In this document: positions 36,901 to 50,062 of the stretch, piece after piece | How positions within the stretch are numbered: position 1 is the stretch's first letter | Layout: each line of letters opens with the position of its first letter | From: Marisa cornuarietis | Taxonomy: Eukaryota; Mollusca; Gastropoda; Architaenioglossa; Ampullariidae | Length of the DNA: 64,000 bases | Reading direction: 5' to 3' | Assembly (NCBI GenBank): GCA_004794655.1 | Contig: SMMW01000521.1 | Coordinates: 2,626,001-2,690,000, forward strand | The notes under the pieces: generated by a model | Seen by the model: only the letters and a program-made list of their open reading frames with translations | Databases searched by the model: none | What the model was told of the DNA's origin: nothing | Program-made: the position numbers and the translations under genes

Positions 36901-39014
36901 TAAGAATAACTTTCGCAATACCTATTAGATTTACTTCATATTCTTCGATATAGGGACTGAAGGTCAAGAAGTCAATAATAGCCAGCATTATCCAAAGAAG
37001 TTGGTTGCTTTTTTACAGGTATATTATCCTATTCTATACAAAACAGCCTTCAACACAACACTCAAAAATTATTTTTTAACATGTACATTAACGCCAGTGC
37101 AAGTGCACAAAGTTTTCTTAAATTAGTAAATTAGCAGATGAATAGCATGGTTTTAAGAAAAGATACGAAAATAAGGATGAGGTATTCCCTCTCTAAACTA
37201 CATAGCACTGACTTTATTTAAATGTCTTTTTCAACGCATTTTCAGCTATACATTAATGGTAGATTAATATATATATATATATATATGACATTTTCTCGTT
37301 TATATTTATTGTTCGATTATTATTAGATGAATGTTTAGTTAAACGATATATTTGCATTGCTCGCTACCAACAAAAGGACTAAGTGCTTTACAGCTTACTT
37401 CTAGTCTAAAAGTTTGATAAGGAGTTCTACTGATTTTCATGATGATGATGATGATGATGATGATCTGACCTGGCAGCCTGTAAAAAAAGGTAGATGAGTT
37501 TTATATAATAAAATCTAAATGATCTACATATTATAGGAGCGGAATTTCTAACGAAATAATTAAAGTCTCTATTAAAAAGTGAAAAGGTGAATGTACATCT
37601 GGACAAAAAAGACTCAGCTAAAATTTGTGATATAAATTAAAAAATAAGGCCAGTCTTACTTGCTATGATAAAAACCTTTAGAAAAGTATACGATTCTTGA
37701 AATTATAAATATTTTCTTTCTATTTCTGTCTAGATGACCAGAACCAAACAAATTCTACTCCTAGTGCCCTTTCTACTCTTCCTTCACATTTGGGTAAATA
37801 CTGTTAATTTAATAATAGTATAAATTTGTCTTGAAGACGGCTTTGAAAGAGGATCATTTAAAGATAAAGAAAGTTATTTTTTCTGTCTAGATGACAACAA
37901 CCAAACAATGTCTACTGATGTTTCCCTTCATACTTCTTCACATTCAGCTATATTGGACATTTCATAACTAAACATGTACGATGCTAAACTTTGATTTTTG
38001 AAGTAAAAGCATATAATAAAATATTGCACTATTGTATCTTAAAATTATTGTTCATTAATGCCTTCTTAATTTCTTTTTACAAGATCATTACTCACGGTCT
38101 ACATGATTTGTGTCACTTTGTATGTCCCTGATTTATCTTCTACATTTAAAATAATACCTCGCAATATGTTTTATTATGAACACTATTAATTTCATAGTAA
38201 TATAAATTTGTCTAGAAAAGACGGATGCTTCTGATTTCTCAACTCCGTTTTCCTCACTGTCAGGTATGTCTATCGTGTCTATCTATTCATGTTCGGAAAC
38301 TTCAAGGACGATAACTTTTGGCGTAAAGCATGATACATAGCTAAACTTTCTGCGAACTCTAGCTTACTTCTAAAGATAAATCATCTTCATAAATATAAAG
38401 CACAAACATTTTGAGGAATATAATAGTAAAACTTATGCTAATAGAATTTTCAAAATAGACAATTTATCGTTATCTTTATAAGAACAATTATCGTCATCAA
38501 CGCCGTTTGACTTTTCAGTTAAACATCTGCTTATGCTATAAAAATATTTTATTTTCTAAAGGTGTATACCTCTGCATGCTGCTAGTCAAGAAATAGAGAC
38601 ATTAGTATGGCATGAAAGTTTTGAAATAAGCAATATATGTTTGTGATATATATTTTCTCTAGGTGACGACTTTTCAGCGACCACTCTTGACCTTTTAGAT
38701 GACTCTTCTTCCCCTTCAGGTATTTCAAGATTGCTTTACTAGAAAATGTTAAAGTATAACTAATATCATAATCACATGAATTTCCCTATAACGCGGCTTT
38801 AAAAAGATTAATACTTTTGATTTCCAAACTCCATTTTTCTCACTGCCATATATGTCTATCAGAGGGTTACTACAAATGATTGATGCTGAAATAAAATTAT
38901 AATGGCATATATAAACACTGTTCAGATTTATTAAACTAAGCAAATGGGATGAATGCACAAAATCGGTGTATCTAAATCAAAACAGTGGTTTCTTCTTCTT
39001 CTTCTTCTTCTTCT

Positions 39015-39064
<50 letters not shown>

Positions 39065-41001
39065 TTATCAACAACAATCATTTAATACGCACCCGCAAGG
39101 GTTTTTGCAATCTCACGTCTGACTTAGCGTAGGTACGCATGGGCAGTTGTAAGGTGTTCAGGCGCAAGTAAAGCAATATTAATGACCAGCAAAAGGATTG
39201 TCTGCCCTTTGCCCATTATAGACTACATATGTACACAAAATTAGTATGCAGTAATAGTTATATCTTTTTCTGTTTTCCCACTCTGCATGAGAATCTCAGC
39301 TGGAACGTTGTCGACGCCATGCAACTTTCCTCTATTTTTACTCGTTCGACCTATTTTTTGTAGAACTGGTAGGTCTACAGGTTTCCTGGTTGTACCCTGG
39401 TTGTTTGAAAGGAGGATAGAAATTTTCTTTTGTTGGATGCAATACAGTTCTTATCAATATTAATTCAATTGGTTGAGTATTAGTGGTTTCTGTAAGAAGA
39501 TGATCATTGCTGTTTTCGATGGCTAATGTCTTGTATTTACATCTCCTTCACTAGACAAATTTATTTTTATTATTGTTGCTTGACATCTTAGTCATTGTTT
39601 TTAATTTGTTCATTAACTACAACATTGATTTAATTATGTCACGTTTAGTGTACTTCATTTGTATAATAACAGTAAAACGAATTGATTGAAGTTAAATCAA
39701 TTACATAAATATTATCATATGTTTTCATGTTCCTGCACATTCATTTCACACCTGAATGCCGACGCCATTTGAAGAATCCTCATCTGTGGGTAACTCAAGT
39801 CAGCTAGGTCTTATCATCGGCATTTTGCTGGCTTTTGCCTTACTCACCACAGCATCCACTGCATTTATTATCTTTAGACGGAGAAAACTGCAAAGACAAC
39901 GTAGGCAACTTTTAGAGTCAAAACTTGATATTTACGGTTTATTCTAGGTGCAAAGATCTATTTTTATTAATATCGCCCGAAAAGGTTCAAACCTATCGTC
40001 ATTTATATTGATTTCACCTTGATATTCTTCTCACTGACAAGTTATTCCTTTCATTGAACAAATTGTGAACATTTTTTTACACAGGGAGAATTTATTGTTA
40101 AGGTTTTTTAAATTTTCTAATAAATGTTACAAATAAATTTCAACTAGACAAGAGCTTAGAATGTGCAGTGATAAAGAGGATCACATGTTAAAACTTTGTC
40201 TATTTGTGTAATCCCTTTGTTTTGTTGTTTTTGTAATAACATTGAGACCATTTTATCAATGAAATATGCTTTCTTCACTTAAAATTAGAAGAAATTTTTT
40301 TAAGCAAATGCTACTTTATAATACAAACTAGCATAACTAAGAGAGACACTTTTTATTATGTAGTATAATTGCTACATATTTTTCTTACACTTTTAGCCAT
40401 ACTATTTTACAGAGGGTTTTTTTCCATGCTATGATACTGAGATAATTGTTAATTTTCTACATGATGCTTACTTTAGTTGACTTACTTATTATTAGTATTA
40501 TATGCAAATGATTCACTTACTACTGTGTTTTATTCTTAGTTTTACACTTACCTCGTGCCATTTTTAAACTTCTACTTTTAGGTAGAAGACAACATAAGGA
40601 AAATGTATCAAGACAACGGCAAGAAGGTTAGTACAAACTGATTAAAAAAAGCATATAAACAATTGAACAAAATTTGTATAAAAAAAAAATACTGGTGCAA
40701 AAAATCTGTATAAATGTTTGTTTTCCCAGGACACTATTATCCACAATTAACATTTCTTCATACCTTTTGGTATAAATGTTTATGCATGTGTTGTTTGTTA
40801 AAATTTTTACTCTGTATTTTTATTTTACACGTGTGGTGTAATCAGGCTCTACTTTATTATCATTGTTAGAATCCTTTGTAATGTTTGCAATGTGGTGTAA
40901 CAGTTTGCAACATTTTTATTTTTGCAGACTTTGAGGAATTTATCAACGATGTGTATCAAAGCGCAGATCCCAACGTGATACAGCCGTACCAAAACACATG
41001 A
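30941..41001 (+). CDS. Receptor B: Ig-like single-pass membrane protein (complete)
   Basis: Exons: 30941-31001, 31726-32034, 32501-32818, 33418-33548, 36512-36707, 37734-37793, 38216-38263, 38663-38719, 39775-39900, 40582-40626, 40928-41001. They total 1,425 nt, 474 residues, with every junction phase-consistent. A signal peptide (MQTIVLATILLTVGF) is followed by two six-Cys Ig-like domains. Next is a six-Cys domain over two exons (HPVLKGC to TFSKNITIG) and three short acidic or Ser/Thr-rich stalk exons. The transmembrane helix is LGLIIGILLAFALLTTAST, then FRRRKLQRQ as stop-transfer. The tail is DFEEFINDVYQSADPNVIQ followed by PYQNT. The tyrosines in VYQS and PYQNT could be SH2 targets (YxN is Grb2-like), which is speculative. 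N-glycosylation sites are frequent. Intron 2 has a GC donor (AAAG|GCAAGT). Ligand and expression are unknown. Confidence 0.85.
34003..34606 (-). mobile_element. 5'-truncated LINE 3' fragment in receptor B intron
   Basis: Minus-strand reading contains GYCAAKQWNFLPFHIR and FKSALKTHLFLEYY, the extreme C-terminus of a LINE ORF2. A 3' UTR follows, ending in 'gcgctataaaatcttc' and an (ATT)n tail at 34,003-34,055. Receptor A lacks it at the matching position (about 3,470), so it inserted after the duplication. Confidence 0.8.
34661..35391 (-). mobile_element. 731-bp PIF/Harbinger-type element
   Basis: The 22-bp inverted termini AGGCCTATTCTCACGCTGCA.. and their reverse complement are flanked by TTA on both sides (34,658-34,660 and 35,392-35,394). 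Receptor A has the unoccupied site 'gccttagatagg' near 3,566. Minus-strand frames include RMSSATFEELLYLIEAA, like the N-terminal part of a Harbinger transposase, plus a basic stretch. The catalytic region is absent, so the copy is internally deleted and non-autonomous. Confidence 0.88.
37439..37464 (+). repeat. (ATG)n tract: unoccupied counterpart of transposon site
   Basis: Short uninterrupted tract following 'ctaaaagtttgataaggagttctact', which matches the sequence before 5,393. It shows the intron state without the KDZ element. Confidence 0.85.
37891..37947 (+). pseudogene. Dead stalk exon of receptor B (lost splice donor)
   Basis: A near copy of exon 37,734-37,793, with the same 'tctag' acceptor and open frame (DNNQTMSTDVSLHTSSHS). 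The donor reads cattcag|ctatat, where functional copies have cag|gtatgt. Reading through meets a stop within about eight codons. It is probably skipped, which keeps frame because the flanking phases match. Confidence 0.75.
38805..38860 (+). pseudogene. Degenerate copy of stalk exon 38216-38263
   Basis: 'tttgatttccaaactcc' and 'ttctcactgcca' match the functional exon and its downstream 'tatgtctatc', but the acceptor AG and the donor GT are both lost. A further acceptor-side echo is at about 37,825-37,850. Stalk exons here were multiplied locally. Confidence 0.65.
38992..39065 (+). repeat. (TTC)n-(ATC)n microsatellite
   Basis: Compound triplet tract in the intron upstream of the receptor B transmembrane exon. 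Confidence 0.95.
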
Positions 41002-43328
41002 CCGAAAACGGCAAATGGAAGCTTCTTTAAAACATCTCAGCACTTATACGAAGCTCGATTAAAACCTATTAATATAATATTTCCTGAAGACTTATATAAA
41101 AAAATTTCGTCCTGGTCACTGTCTAAATTTAGGGGCCGTTTTTTGTGAAAATCGTGTCTATTCTTGTCCGTCTCTTTTATTTTCTTCCCCAAAACCTTAA
41201 AGGGTTAATAATATCCTTTAAACAGCTGGCTCTGCTAGGGAAAGTGTTGAGTGAAACTGATGTCAAATTGGTGCATGTGCCATTTAACACCATTGACCTG
41301 ACCGTTGAAATATTAACTTTCTTTATAAAGATGAACATAAAACGCGCGTTTGTAAATGAAATCGACTTGAATCTCAAGCCAATGTATTCATGTGACTTTT
41401 TTACTGAGCTTTTTATGCTGTTGGCAAGAAAAACACATTTTAAAACAAGATTAGATTAGATCATCAATTTTAGATAAAAGTTTACATATTTAAGAAATAT
41501 TGTCTCAAAGTCGAGGAAAAAATTCCCTGTATTGATAAATAATGTTTAAGACTTGATTAAAACAAATTAAGGTAGTCATAATAGTTTCCAAAGAACTGAA
41601 TCTAATCTAAGTGCATCCTCAATGCATATCACATTTTATATGTATAAAAACGTGTGGTTTTTTCCTGTTTAGTTGTTAATGGATATAAACATCCACCTGT
41701 TTAAAAAAAACTACTAACTCTTAACACTGTAAATGCTTATTTTTAGAAAAGTGTAATCAATAAGAGCTTCAATGGAGTATAGAACCTTTTGTGTTGCATG
41801 ATGCCATGTTTCTGTAATTTTGCTGCTTGTATATGATTATGTCAACTGACTGTATTATGTAATGCAGTACATTGATTTTCTTTTTTTTATTTGCCCATGT
41901 TTTCTCATGTTTTTCTCATGTATGCCTTTCAAAATCATTCCTGCAAATCTAGAATTTTTATTGTGACATTTCGTCTCTGAAATGAAATAATTAATTTTTT
42001 TATTTATTTGTTTATTAATACAATTAATAAAACTTTTATGTTTTCAAACTATGACATTTATTTGAAATATAATAAATAATAATACAACTACAGATATTGT
42101 TGAATTACTTATAACTTGTTTGTTTGTTCTTCTATCCGTGACTTAAAAGAATGAAGTAAATTTTAGTAACCTGCAATACTAACTCTAAAATGTATTAAGA
42201 GAAGCACACATCGACTACGACGTTGACAAAAGAATGATAAACAACTACAAGCAAGGCACATCTGGAAATTAAAAATACGTATCGTGAAAACCGATGGAAA
42301 AACTCCTAGCAATTTAGAAAATCACTTAGGTAAAATTTCGAACATAAACTATTAGCAGTAAAATTCTTATATTAATGAAAAATTAGTATAAATGATATGG
42401 TAATACTGTTAGCAATAACAAACAACTATTTTACAACTTTGATCATTCTAAGCCTTGAAAGCTTATCGATGACCCTGTCCTTTTCACCTGCCACTGCCTC
42501 TCTCAAAGCACAGAAAGATAATGCTACAACCATACATACAACAAACACAGATAAAAGAAAACCTGAGTCCTTGAGACCTAACATTTAAACATTTAGGATA
42601 CTTCCAATTAACTATTCCCCAAGTATAAATTATACGCATCCACTTAAGTAGTACAAAGGGAACATTAATACATGCATGCAGAAAAGCTCAGAGATTCACT
42701 GACTCTAAATAAAACCTCATACCCACAGTCACCACAACAGGTTGTTAAGTAAATAGATTAGACACTAACACATTTGGTGAAGACTTAGCCCTTAACACCA
42801 CAAAACTTAAGCAAAAAAAGCATAAAACGGCAGCAGAAGACACTTCTGGCCTTAGCCTTATCTTTAACATTTTATATGAGTGAGGCGTTCCCGTTAACTC
42901 CGTTACACCAAAGAAAAAGCGGCTGTCATTTGACACAAATCTGAAAAATCCTTCGCCAACTGCCCAGTCGTTACCGTGTTAAGTTCCCTGCTAATTAGAA
43001 GTCTTACAAATAAAGCAGGTTCGTGACGTTCATGTAAATGTGTGTGCACAGCGTTGACAGCACGTTCTTACATCTGCGCGAGCGCGTGACAGACTGACCT
43101 CAACAGACGGTTATCAGCTGCTCGCCAGCCTCCGCATCATTTCCGTCATCTTTTCAGTTGTCTCAGGTCTGTACATTATTCATTAAGGTTATCGTCGCCC
43201 ACATCAGAGAAACTGGCTTTGCGCACACTGTTCCTGGGGCGCATCACAGTCTCTTCCTCGACAACTGGCAGTCTCGTGCTTCCATCCTCGAAGAGGTCTA
43301 GACTGGTGAATCATTTTCTCTAACAGCC
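41002..43328 (+). other. Receptor B 3' UTR and B-C spacer
   Basis: Low-complexity AT-rich sequence. A polyadenylation-type 'attaataaaac' lies near 42,022. The open frame 41,145-41,459 (+) directly follows the receptor stop, has no domain or homologue in A, and is treated as chance or UTR. GC content rises just before receptor C (about 43,020-43,320), consistent with a promoter. Confidence 0.5.
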
Positions 43329-46300
43329 ATGCCCGGTGCTCTAATATTTATACTTTTGGCGATGTTGTTCTCTGCTTACAAGGCGCAAGGTAAGCTTTAT
43401 TTTGCGGCATTGAAATCTTAGGTTACTTTTATACTATGAGATAAGTAATAGTTAAAAATATTCTTAGTTAATCAGCACCCTGACCAGCTAACAAACATAT
43501 TATATAATGCTACACAACTCGTTTGTTTTCTTTATCAAATAGACACTGTTTTTCATTTTGCAATCGTTCGTTTATTTCTTCAAAGGAACAAATATGTGAC
43601 CCCAGGAGTCTTAATAAACTTTTTTGGAGACGCTTAAGAAGTTAAGACCGATATTATTGCAGTCGACTAACTTCATCATACAGTTACTAAAAGTTTTTTC
43701 AGCTGTTTGATTTGTATGCATTTTAAGTTTTAGTTAACGACTAGTAACTGCAGTCTACCCAATGTCAAAGTAATCCTTTAAAGTTTCACTGGTTGATGTA
43801 GAAAAAAGTGTTAAAAGATTGCGGACTGAATAATGAGTAAGTTGGCAGGCAGTTAAGAATAGACAAGCGTGTTTGAAAATGAAGATAATGAATTGAATTA
43901 AATAATCGTGGGAATCGGTGCTTTCTTCAGAAAATAAATAAGACAATGTATCTTCAAGCAAGCGAAAACAAACATCAGGTTTTAAATAGGGATAGATCTT
44001 GACAACGACAATTACAATAACACTGACCAATTTTATTAATCCCAGTGGGGAAACTTGTATTTTGATATCAATTTTGCATTTTCTTTCATATATATGTGGA
44101 AACTGCTGTGATCCAAAAGACTTTGAGTTTGTTGATACCGAAGACAATGGGGACGTGGATGATAGTAATGCTACAATAAAAAGTAATGAATCATCTCCTG
44201 CGTCGGATTTACCTATTTCAGGTATGTTTAACGGGTATTTGATAGAATTGTTTTCTGTACATAACCCTTAATTCTTAGCAACAAGACAACTTTTATTCCT
44301 ACATAGTTTCTTGTTTAGTGATATCTGTCACTTCCCCCCTGGCATTGAGATCGCCAGCGATGACCAACATATCATGGGCTCGGACGCTCTCCGTGGCTGC
44401 CTGGAGCTGATTGTAAAAAGCATCCTTGTCTTCTGCCTCGGAGTCTTCTGTTGGTGCATAGCAAACTAGCACTGTCAGCTTGGTGTACTTTGAATGGAAT
44501 CTTGCTCTCAGAAGCCTGGGCCCATAAGGCTTCCATTCCAGCAGTGTCTTTTCAGTTTTCCTATTGAGGAGTAGTGCTACTCCTTCAGAGTGTTCATTGT
44601 CTGATCTTCCTGAGAACAGGATAGTATGTGCTGATGCTAGTCTCCTCTTTCCCGTTCCGGTCCACTGACCTTGCTGACTCCCAGGATGTCCAAGTTGTAA
44701 TTGTCAAACTCCTTGACTAGTTGGGGCAACCTGCCAGTCTGATACAAGGTCTGGAAGTTCCAGCACCCCACCCTCAGCTTCTGCTTTGGCTTCAGTAAAT
44801 CCACCATCGGAGCGCCAGCTCCCTTTCGGGTTGGACTGTCGCCCGTCATGTCCAGGTCCCTGGTATGTCTCATTACCTTCGCCATTCGTAACGAGTGCTT
44901 TAGTGTTGGTTTCTGTAACGTGCATTTTTTATATGGTGGGTTGCTAGCCCTACCACAACCTAATTTATCTCTAGGTGAGGTGTCCACCTTAGTCGCCTCT
45001 TACGACATGCCTGGCTGGATGGCAGGGACTCTATTCTTACAATGCTCGCTAGGCAAGCATACCCCGGGGTCCCACAGGCGAACGTGTACTACTATTACAT
45101 CATATAGTTTTACAATTTCAGCACTCCGTTATCTAAATTACTGCTTTGCCTTTTTCCGTTTGTGTTAGCTATGACTACCTTTGAGCGGTGACATTCATTA
45201 AAAATTAAATCGGACTTTTTGCCAATCGGTTGGTAAGATCTTGCATTTCCTGCAGTTCTTGCCACCAGATTAATATCGTCTGAAAAATATGCCTTCCACT
45301 GATAGATATTGAGGTGTGGTCGTTAAGAGTGTCGCAAGAAAAAGGTACTGTTCTGCTTTTAATTAAATTTGTGCCCTTGACAATGCTTGAATGATCTCAA
45401 AAAGACCCTTTCCTCCATCCCTGAAGACTGAATTTTCGCATTATATGCCGCAACCCCTGAACTTTTCCTGTGATCGCTGATTAGGTTCATGGTTTTGTAG
45501 TGGTGACACTGGTTGGTGCTGTTTTCTGTGTTTGTAAGAGTTATGGCTGGTCATTGGATCTGCCCTTCTTTCTACTCTTTGCGTTCATAGAGAAATAAGG
45601 GCCTTTCTAGCTTACTTCCCATTCTGTTTGAAGAGTTCAGTTTTCGATATCAGGATATATTCTCCCGCGGTAGCATATTTCTTACAAAGCGTGTCGCATG
45701 CACACGCTTTTCAACGACAGATATATTCAACGTGTAGGCAAAAAATATTCTGTTGTATATGCATTTATTTCTTTAACTAACAATATTGCATGTAGATAGT
45801 CGGTAGCATGCTTTCACTTTATTGCTTAGGTTGTCTACATACAGTCATGACAATATCATTTAAAATAGCATGATCAGGTAAACGAGGAAATAATTACACG
45901 TCATGATGAATTTGAGTAGAATGATAATACACTTTTTGTACAGGCATCTTTGATGGAGATTTAACAACTGAACTGACATTTAATACGACTTTGAGTACTC
46001 AAAGCTCGTCTAATGAAAGTTCGACTGTTAAAGTGTCTTCTGGCAAAGGCTCAACTGCTAAAAGCACACGTGTCTCGGGATTCACTGACGGTGACCGATC
46101 TGGTGATCGTAGAAGCTCGACTACTGACTACTCGACCACTAAAGACACTGGTAGAAAATCTCGACCAAAAACAAGCTCTAAGAGTGAAGCTTCGACTCAT
46201 GTGGGCCTCATCATTGGGATTACAACACCAATACTGCTCCTCATCGTAGTCATTGTTGCATTCTCTGTAAGATGTCTTTGCAAAACGAAAAGTAAGTTAC

Positions 46301-47177
46301 AGCCCATATTTATAAAAAATAATAGTCTTTCAATAAGATTCTTATTTTTGTTATTCTATAATTTTATGTAAAAATCAAATAAGGTTGAATTATTTTGTTT
46401 CAGCAAAACAATTTATTAGCTTTTTATACTTTTTTATTTCAAAAGGTTTGGCTTCTAATAATCTGTATATTAAGCAAGTAGAAACAAGTAAACAGTAAAA
46501 TGGTTGTCAGTAGTATTAGGAATGACACGTGTACATGATGCATTTTACTGCCTCGTGTCACCACTTCAGATTTGGAGGTAACTTTAAAATGCATTGGTCG
46601 TCTTCTCTGTATGTTTTTGTTACAAGAAGCGCATTATATTCTGGTGCACATGTTGAAGTTGGTAGTTTTTTCCATCCTAGGGCATTTTCATGATCATCGG
46701 AATGTTGTCGAGTGGGGTCTTACAGATTTCAGGACTGATGGACAGGTGTACATATAAAAGAACAGTGTGTTCTTGTAAACTGATTTTAGTAGGCTGATCT
46801 GTAAAAATTGAAAATTTTGATCCATTTTTCTATTTACTTTTAATTTTTCCTGCAGCATTTATTATTAGCATTTATTATTTTATCCCTCTTTAGATGTACA
46901 GATCAAGGAACATGTTAATGTTGTCGATGGAGAAGGCGAGAACGTGAGACTGCAATGCATGGAAAGTGTCCATCAGAAATCAGTCGATACAGAACAGAAT
47001 CCCATGACTGTTCATCAGGACCGAACAGAACCTGCGGATGACAGTGGAGACTACATCAAACTTCAACGCATCGACAGCGAGTGCCTAAGCGCTCCAGATG
47101 CAGAGCATTCCGATATGAATATTAATGGGGATCAAGTTAAGCCTCCTTATACAAGTCACACTGACATTGCCACCTAG
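43329..47177 (+). CDS. Receptor C: Ig-less mucin-like membrane protein of the same family
   Basis: Exons: 43329-43389, 44120-44221, 45944-46291, 46894-47177; 795 nt, 264 residues, all junctions phase 1. Exon 1 is 61 nt as in A and B and encodes a signal peptide (MPGALIFILLAMLFSAYKAQ). Exon 2 is an acidic stalk (DFEFVDTEDNGDVDDSN). Exon 3 is Ser/Thr/Lys-rich, probably O-glycosylated, then a transmembrane helix (VGLIIGITTPILLLIVVIVA). The tail begins IKEHVNVVDGEGENV, homologous to DFDQHVNVV in D. It contains SGDYIKLQR, a YxxL motif. No Ig exon was found in the first intron or around the LINE fragment in intron 2. C may be a natural Ig-less member or a copy that lost Ig exons. The exon 2 acceptor is the weakest call. 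Confidence 0.72.
44325..45085 (-). mobile_element. LINE 5' fragment with AP-endonuclease domain
   Basis: Minus strand: a 5' leader (GTGGGACCCCGGGG) is followed by coding that includes LRVGCWNFQTLYQTGR, NYNLDILGVSKV, then in another frame MLVIAGDLNA. These are the conserved N-terminal blocks of an APE-type endonuclease from a non-LTR retrotransposon, of the kind often annotated as 'craniofacial development protein 2-like'. It ends abruptly at 44,325 and has at least one frameshift. It lies inside intron 2 of receptor C. Confidence 0.88.
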
Positions 47178-47625
47178 AGATGACCTTTGACTCTGTGTAG
47201 TCTTCACGACCAGGCTCTACCCCACGTACGACCCCGGATGTCAGTTATGAATTATTCACACTGACACTTCAGACACATTGGAAGTTTGATGAGTGTTCAA
47301 ACTTAAACATTTGATGTATTACAGAGACGAAGTAACATACTTCGAATGGAACTGAACTGTTTCACTGTATATTATCCATTTCGTCAAGAGTGGGAAGAAA
47401 ATTTTTATATTCTGATTGAAATATTCACTGGGGAATCATTATAAAAGTAATAACATTATATTAACAGCGACTCAAATATGTATATACTACTGACGATGAC
47501 TTTAGAGTATATGAGAAAAAAATACTTGAAGTACTCAAAAGGAACTATACAATATAAAACAATATCAAAACAAACACAAATCCTTATTTTTTAATTTTAT
47601 AAGAAACCCAATGCTCCAAATAAGG

Positions 47626-47657
<32 letters not shown>

Positions 47658-48044
47658 TACACACACCAGCACAGATATATATATATATACACGTATTTGC
47701 TCTCGCTCTTGCTTTGAGGCTTCCATAATTTTAAATACAAAGAAATAGAGTTTAAGACAACGATTTTTAAATTCATATCACTAAAAGTTGTTTGTTTGTG
47801 ACTCTACAAATACTGGCGAAAAAATGACACGTTTATACTAACATATGAACTCTAAGATCGACAAACTACCCGATACAAGGAAAGGAGCATAAAATGAAAA
47901 AAAAAATTAAAAGAAATAACGAAAGATGGAGAAAGAAAGGGAGGGACCTAGTCTACTTTAGTATATGATGTGGTATTAGTGAATTTCATTGTATTGTACT
48001 TCGTTCGTTGTTCTTTGACCATGTACGCATAACAACTTCGTTTT

Positions 48045-48160
48045 TCGATGAAACATAACAATTCATCTTTTTTTTTTTAACATAACAATTCACTATTATT
48101 TATGAAACATAACAATTCATCATTATTTATGAAACATAACAATTCATCATTATTTTTATG
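48045..48160 (+). repeat. Minisatellite with 'gaaacataacaattcatc' core
   Basis: Four copies of 'aacataacaattca' are separated by 'ttatttat' spacers or a poly-T run, with a period of about 30 bp. Confidence 0.85.
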
Positions 48161-50049
48161 TATATGTTTCAGTCAGTTACGACTTTTTGCTAGCTTTTGT
48201 CATTAAATAACTTATAATCCCTGATGACAATTTCAATCACTTTAGTATACATGAAGCATACTATAATACAAGCCTATTGTCTAAACTACTTTGCTACTCT
48301 AAACCAAAATGTATTTTGGAAAACATGTTAGTTATCTTCAAATACTTTATATTAAATGTGTCCTAAACAGATTCAACTAAAATGTGTTTTTAGTTGCACA
48401 CAATTCTGTTAGTAATTTTCACCAGCAAAAACTATTCTCGTCACACGCAAAGCGCACATTAAGTTCTATCTAAACAATTATAATATGTTATGCTTATTTT
48501 TATGCATCTTCGACTCTTAACTTTAAACTCTGCTGTTTGTGAATGCTTATATATCAGCATATAAAAATCCAAAATGTAAAATTTATTTTGATTAAATAGA
48601 GTGGTGTACTTATCATTTGTAATTGACACTGTGATACGTGTGTACAAATGTCTCACAATGTCACCGACATCCCTGATTAATTGCTGATTGAGTCTTCATT
48701 GAACAATCGTACGTTTTCAGTAATTTTTATATGTATATAGACATATATAGATGTATATTCTGTTTTCGCTTATAATTTTACAAGTAATAAATCAATTGCT
48801 TAAATAGTCATTTTGTACGTCATTTGCTTTGTCCTAATCTTGGAAAATCTGTGTATTAGCGAAAGTATTCAGACCATTAATGTTTTTCACGTGTATGCGT
48901 AATGGTGTGGTCGCGTGCATATTGTTTGTATGTTTAGACAAAGGAAGCTGAACAGTCCACGCCTTTAATCCCTTCCCAAAGTTCACTGTATTCACAGCTC
49001 AGCAACAGTCCTTCCTTTCCATGGCTTTTCTCTCAGCTTGTCATATCTATCTATCTATCTGCATTCATGCTTTTATCTATCTATCTTCATGAAAAAAATC
49101 CCTTTTTAAATATGCGGTGTTTTACGAAAATACACAAATGTTTGTTAAATAAAGTAAGTAAAAATCCACAGCGTCACCGTTACTTTTAAACGAGACGGAA
49201 TGTATGATTACTCGTTTGTCCTGTTTCCATCATAAATGTGCAGGTTCACTAAAGTCAATATCTGTCTTTTTTATGGTTAACCTCCTTGTCAAAATGATTT
49301 TATTGACTTCACAATGTCTCCACTTTAACTGTGCACATACTGCCGATGAAGTATTTTGCGGACTGCTCAAAAGATAATATTTCGCCTATATGTTATAGTA
49401 ATCATTCTGATTTAAGTACCGCCCCTAAACCATGTGATGTATCCACAAACATGATACTGCAGCTTTTTGATCGTAGGATGTTACAGTTTCGTGTTGCTTA
49501 CACACAATAACCGGAGACTTCTGTCTCAGTAAGATAAGAGACTGGCGTGTACAACATTCGTAGATGACTGTCATCTCATGTTGAACTCGAGATAGCAATT
49601 ATAGGCAGCACATTAGTACAGTTTCAGCCCCCTAGTCATTGCCGCCAAGATTATTTCTAATACTGTCATTAAAGAATGTATAGTTATCTTTCCTTTTGAT
49701 GTTCAAATATTTTTGACTAGATTAATATTGTCAATTACAATGATAATTAGATCTTATTATTGCTCTTAGCTAGCGTTTAATCAACATTTTAGTTGATTTA
49801 AAAGACTGTATTATCATAAAAGTACATATGTCATAGTCTCCGTTCTTATAACCAATGCTTGGTGTCAACGTTTACCCTCTTTGCGGTCTGTTGGTAATAT
49901 TTCTGCAAGAGTACTTGTATGTAAGTTGTAAACACTTGTACACTGAGGAAATTATTGCGGAACTGCAAGTTAATTGCCAAGTTCCGTATTTGTTCCAATT
50001 TCAACACATCAATGTTTCATATTAATTCTTCCTGAGGCTAGTTGAACAA

Positions 50050-50062
50050 CGCCCATATAATC
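50050..50062 (+). promoter_or_regulatory. TATA-like box of receptor D
   Basis: 'gcccatataa' at 50,051-50,060 is conserved in the decayed copy ('gcccatataagg', 57,109-57,120) and, altered, in E ('ccccgatataac', 58,849-58,860). A start site about 30 nt downstream would fall near 50,085. That is almost at the first ATG (50,088), so translation may use the next ATG at 50,139. Confidence 0.45.

Larger units (their letters stand above)
30608..37470 (+). repeat. Segmental duplication, copy 2 (receptor B 5' half)
   Basis: Collinear with 1-5,400. It carries two insertions absent from copy 1 (34,003-34,606 and 34,661-35,391) and about 250 bp of extra sequence at roughly 35,425-35,680. Exons are more similar than introns: exon 3 differs at only about ten positions in 318. 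Confidence 0.9.

Noticed and set aside
41145..41459. 104-codon plus-strand ORF after receptor B
   Set aside because: Lies in the probable 3' UTR, has no recognisable domain and no counterpart after other receptors.
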